In this document: one piece after another, positions 60,582 through 64,000 of the stretch
How positions within the stretch are numbered: position 1 is the first letter of the stretch
Layout: each line of letters begins with the position of its first letter
The notes under the pieces: generated by a model
Told to the model about the DNA's origin: nothing
Database searches by the model: none
The model's input: only the letters and a program-made list of their open reading frames with translations
Translations under genes and position numbers: made by a program
Origin: Lachancea dasiensis
Taxonomy: Eukaryota > Ascomycota > Saccharomycetes > Saccharomycetales > Saccharomycetaceae
Assembly: GCA_900074725.1 (NCBI GenBank)
Contig: LT598454.1
Location: forward strand, 192,854 to 256,853
Reading direction: 5' to 3'
Length of the DNA stretch: 64,000 nucleotides

Positions 60582-63500
60582 ATGGACAGTTTGGTGCCGA
60601 TAAGAAACTACCAAAAGACGGATGCTACGCAACTACTTCGGTATACCGAGAAACTGTTCCAACATGGCAGGTTTCATCAGTTTTTAACCCCTCAACAACT
60701 CATTGTCTTGGGCAAGATCATAAGGATACAGGATCCCGCTGAAAAAGACAGGGTTTGGGGTGAACTTATATGTGGTAATATAGTATTAGAAGTGATAATA
60801 ACTGCAAACGGCCGGATATCAGAAGGCGTCGGTCAACCCAATTTTAGAAATGATGCAACGGGTAGCGCCGGCTTCAATGACCAGGAAACTAGAATCGGGG
60901 AAAAAGATAACACAACCGTCAAAGGAGTAAATCAAACGGGTCAATCCAACTTAAACGCTGCATATAAAACACAGACCATCGACACGCCAAAAAATCAAGA
61001 TGAAATTTCGTTAGAGACTGATTTCTCAGAGGTTGACCTGGAGAATCTGCAACAACAAATGAGTGGCGCAGACTTCATTGGAAATCTGTCATTGAAAATC
61101 AGGTATGTTCTGTGGGAGAATGCCATAGATTCTTTGTGCCACAACATCGAGCCAGGGGAAGATGATCCACCATTCCTTGGTATTACCCACAACGACGGTG
61201 GCCAGCCTGGAACCGTGACTGAGGGAGAAGAGCAAAGAGAAAAAGTTGATGTACGAAAGGTTGAAGAAGAAGAGGATTACGACGACGACTATGATGACAA
61301 AGATATCGAGGATGGTAAACCCTTTAAAGAGGTCGATCTGGAGGCCACCGAAACCCAGACGTCATACGATGACAATGGCCGTCTCATCTTTAAATTAGAG
61401 ATTTCTATTGATACCCTGTCGATATTGGGCGTTACAAATACTCAAGTGATATTTGAGGGCTTCAATAGAATATATCATAACTTTGAGAATGATCGCGAAA
61501 CACTTCTCAAGAGACTCAAGCTCGAAGAAAGTGACAAACTTCTGGAAACCTCCAGGAAAAGAACTTTCAATGAGACTGGGGAGTCTCCAGAGAAGGAAGG
61601 AGAAGAGAAGATGTTCGTAGACGCAGCTTCCAAAAAGGCCAAAGTGCAACAAGCCGAAAATTCGTCATTGGCTGTGAACCTCGGCTCTGCCAACCTATCT
61701 TTAAAGCACTTACTTGCTACAATTCAAGATAACAAAGCGAAATTAAACATTTCTGACTATGAGCTACGGCATTTAATCATGGACGTGAGAAAAAACAGGT
61801 CAAAATGGGCCTCGGATGACAAGATAGGTCAAGAAGAATTATACGACGCTTGTGAAAAGGTGGTGTTGGAACTTCGGAACTTTACAGAGCATTCAACTGC
61901 ATTTCTCAACAAGGTCAGTAAAAGAGAGGCTCCAAATTATTATCAAGTTATCAAGAAGCCCATGGATCTTAATACAGTCTTAAAAAAGCTCAAAACATAC
62001 CAGTACAACTCGAAACAAGGTTTTGCAGATGACATTATGTTGATTTGGAAAAATTGTTTAACCTACAATTCAGATCCCAAACACTTTCTTAGAACTCACG
62101 CTATCGCAATGCAAAAGAAGTCTTTATTGCTAATCCCTTTAATTCCTGATATTACTATCAGAGAGAGGTCGGAAGTAGAAAAGGAGCTCGACGACATAGA
62201 CAAAGAAGATGACAAAGACGACGAAGTTGAAGAAGAGCTATCGGGAACTGGTAGAAAAGGAGGAAACGTCCGTGGAATTAAACATAACTCAGAAGAGCAG
62301 TCAGGTAAGGAAAATGACGTGAATGAGGAAGTTGAGACACTCAGCGGCGGTGGAGATGGAGAGTCAGCGGAAGGGGAAGTGCAACATAAGGTCAAGGATG
62401 CTGTCAATGGCGGCACAAAAGAAGAAGCGCACCTCAACGGAAAGGGACGGATGCCGGACCTTGAATCTGAAGGAGAAGCTCAGCATGAGCCGAAAGCTGA
62501 GAGGGACATGGACAGCAAAGTTAATCAAGCTGAAGACCCGGACGATCATTCATCTGATGTGGAGGAAAACAGTAACAATGTTAATCGGGGTGTAGAAAAT
62601 GGTCAACATGATGGACGAGAGGAAAATAGCCAAAGCTTGGCGATAGCTGAGCGGGATAACGATGAAGAAGATGAGGAAGAAGATGAAGAGGAGGAGGAAG
62701 ATGGTGAACTGGGATCAGATATGTATCTGGTGGAGAAAGACGACGATAAAGATGATTTGGAATTTTCAACATGGAAGAATTCAACAGCAAGTGTTCGCGC
62801 AGAGCTCTGTATTGAACGTGCGAATCTATTTAGGGGTAATGCTCTGAATACAAAGGCTCCCGCAATACTTCGAAATCCTGGAAAGATGAAGGATTTTAAT
62901 CAGCTTTTGAGAGAGTATAAAGATCAACAAGAAGCCGAGCTACAGCGACGGAAGTTAGAACAGGAATCAATAATGAAAAATGGGTTTGGTACTGTCGTTA
63001 AGCAGGAGGACGAAGAAAATTCTATAATTCAGCCACAACAATCTCAACATATGCAAAGCGATTGTGATGTGGAAAAAGGCTCTTCAGAAATCGAGCTCGA
63101 TGATGCAAACTTTTTGACCGAGTACAATGTCGCCAACGCCGTCCCTATTATCGGATATAAGGGTGTGGACGAGGAAAGCATGGATAAGGAAGAGGCTCGG
63201 GCCGTTGAAAAAATTTTGGCAGACGGTGTATTACAGGATAGTGCATATTTGGCGAATAAGGATAAGGGTTTGAATCCAAAAATGAACGTCAATATCCAAT
63301 TGATACAGGAGATAAGACACATTTGTCATAAAATTGCATTAATACGGATGCTCCAGAATCCCCAAAATCCGTCACAACAGGGTAAAGGTGGCCCAAACAA
63401 TCCTAACAATCAAATTTGGGACAGTCACAAGTATAAGTTTACATTGATAGACGAAAGTATTGATTTGGACCCCGTATCACGTCTAGCTACAAGGAATAAA

Positions 63501-64000
63501 AAACATGACAAACATCTGGCCCACCGCTTGATGCACAAAAACATTTCACGGATTGCCATGGCCAATGGCTTTGAAAGTACTCAGCCCATGGCCATCAATA
63601 TGCTAACTGAAATTGCTGGAGAATATCTTTCAAATACTATAAAGACTATTAAGATTCATCACGAGAGTACGTCGCTAAATCCCAAGAAACCATATGAAAT
63701 TCTTCAGATGTCTCTCTTCGAGAATGGGATAAAGAAACCCGATGATTTATTCTCATATATGGAAGCCGAGTTCGTCAAGAAGAACAACAAACTGAAGGAC
63801 ATCAAGCTCAAGCTCAATAGCTTCCTGAAAGAGCTTTTGCGTCCAACATTACAAGATCTGTCAGAAAGGAATTTTGAAGACGAGAGTCAAAGCTTTATGA
63901 CTGGTGATTTCTCGAGCGAGATTACAGGTGAGGACTTTTTCGGATTTAAGGACTTGGGTCTTGATCGCGAATTTGGGGTACTGAGTAATTCTGTTCCAAT
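60582..64000 (+). CDS. SPT7: Spt7, SAGA core subunit (3' end beyond the window)
   Basis: At least 1139 residues are present; S. cerevisiae Spt7 is 1332, so about 200 are missing. The ATG at 60582 (MDSLVPIRNYQKTDA) is the only in-frame ATG after an upstream stop at 60543, and matches the family N-terminus. The bromodomain is at about 420-530, with AFLNKVSKREAPNYYQVIK, PMDLNTVLKKLK and MLIWKNCLTYNSDP. An acidic segment is near 690-710. The histone-fold region that pairs with Ada1 is at about 985-1030 (SRIAMANGFE, INMLTEIAGEYL). ERNFEDESQSFMTGDF and GEDFFGFKDLGL lie near the window end. Spt7 nucleates SAGA assembly. Neighbour UBC4 agrees with the YBR081C-YBR082C pair. Confidence 0.97.
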   Translation, partial: MDSLVPIRNYQKTDATQLLRYTEKLFQHGRFHQFLTPQQLIVLGKIIRIQDPAEKDRVWGELICGNIVLEVIITANGRISEGVGQPNFRNDATGSAGFNDQETRIGEKDNTTVKGVNQTGQSNLNAAYKTQTIDTPKNQDEISLETDFSEVDLENLQQQMSGADFIGNLSLKIRYVLWENAIDSLCHNIEPGEDDPPFLGITHNDGGQPGTVTEGEEQREKVDVRKVEEEEDYDDDYDDKDIEDGKPFKEVDLEATETQTSYDDNGRLIFKLEISIDTLSILGVTNTQVIFEGFNRIYHNFENDRETLLKRLKLEESDKLLETSRKRTFNETGESPEKEGEEKMFVDAASKKAKVQQAENSSLAVNLGSANLSLKHLLATIQDNKAKLNISDYELRHLIMDVRKNRSKWASDDKIGQEELYDACEKVVLELRNFTEHSTAFLNKVSKREAPNYYQVIKKPMDLNTVLKKLKTYQYNSKQGFADDIMLIWKNCLTYNSDPKHFLRTHAIAMQKKSLLLIPLIPDITIRERSEVEKELDDIDKEDDKDDEVEEELSGTGRKGGNVRGIKHNSEEQSGKENDVNEEVETLSGGGDGESAEGEVQHKVKDAVNGGTKEEAHLNGKGRMPDLESEGEAQHEPKAERDMDSKVNQAEDPDDHSSDVEENSNNVNRGVENGQHDGREENSQSLAIAERDNDEEDEEEDEEEEEDGELGSDMYLVEKDDDKDDLEFSTWKNSTASVRAELCIERANLFRGNALNTKAPAILRNPGKMKDFNQLLREYKDQQEAELQRRKLEQESIMKNGFGTVVKQEDEENSIIQPQQSQHMQSDCDVEKGSSEIELDDANFLTEYNVANAVPIIGYKGVDEESMDKEEARAVEKILADGVLQDSAYLANKDKGLNPKMNVNIQLIQEIRHICHKIALIRMLQNPQNPSQQGKGGPNNPNNQIWDSHKYKFTLIDESIDLDPVSRLATRNKKHDKHLAHRLMHKNISRIAMANGFESTQPMAINMLTEIAGEYLSNTIKTIKIHHESTSLNPKKPYEILQMSLFENGIKKPDDLFSYMEAEFVKKNNKLKDIKLKLNSFLKELLRPTLQDLSERNFEDESQSFMTGDFSSEITGEDFFGFKDLGLDREFGVLSNSVP

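Overview
This window is nuclear DNA from a budding yeast (Saccharomycetaceae). Nearly every gene is a recognisable orthologue of a Saccharomyces cerevisiae gene. Introns are short, with GTATGT 5' sites and a TACTAAC-like branch point 13-16 nt before the acceptor. Genes that sit on duplicated S. cerevisiae segments (YBL027-YBL038, YBR081-YBR094, YDR060, YPR047-YPR051) are interleaved here as single copies: one RPL19, one ADP/ATP carrier, one UBC4/5, one TEC1. That is the layout of a lineage that did not undergo the whole-genome duplication. Moderate base composition and very short branch-to-acceptor distances make Lachancea my best guess, but the genus is inference.

Layout. 0-4.3 kb: PBY1 (partial, with an unusual 12-nt first exon), TIM12, NHP6 and POL30 (PCNA). 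4.3-12.3 kb: a YPR block of MAK3, ATG11, TAH18 and mitochondrial PheRS MSF1. 12.3-19.3 kb: MRPL16, RFC5, APL3 and a PLP-homeostasis protein (YBL036C type). 19.3-28.7 kb: RIB1, a small uncharacterised gene, STU1 and POL12. 28.8-36.7 kb: IST2, HEK2, SHE1, the ADP/ATP carrier and a YBL029C-A-like gene. 36.7-38.4 kb: a pair of nested Ty1/copia-type solo LTRs. 38.4-41.4 kb: an unassigned Zn2Cys6 regulator and a zinc-ribbon gene. 41.4-43.6 kb: a 2.1-kb stretch with no convincing gene. 43.6-50.5 kb: YBL029W-like gene, YBL028C, RPL19 (intron) and MIS1. 50.5-57.3 kb: TEC1 with a large repeat-rich upstream region, then MAK21. 57.3-64 kb: a third solo LTR, UBC4 (intron), tRNA-Arg(UCU) and SPT7, which runs off the end.

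Functional themes. Replication genes recur (PCNA, RFC5, POL12); POL30 and POL12 both carry MluI cell-cycle boxes. Two ribosome-biogenesis genes (YBL028C, MAK21) share PAC and RRPE elements. MSF1 and MRPL16, both for mitochondrial translation, are divergently paired. TEC1 has an upstream region with eight CACGTG sites, a 60-bp minisatellite and a 10-bp tandem repeat.

I found no wholly new biological system. The most useful observations are the PBY1 micro-exon, a probable NHP6 leader intron, a likely reading-frame break at the end of SHE1, the time-ordered nested LTRs, the TEC1 upstream repeats and a PCNA lacking the Lys127 SUMO site of S. cerevisiae.
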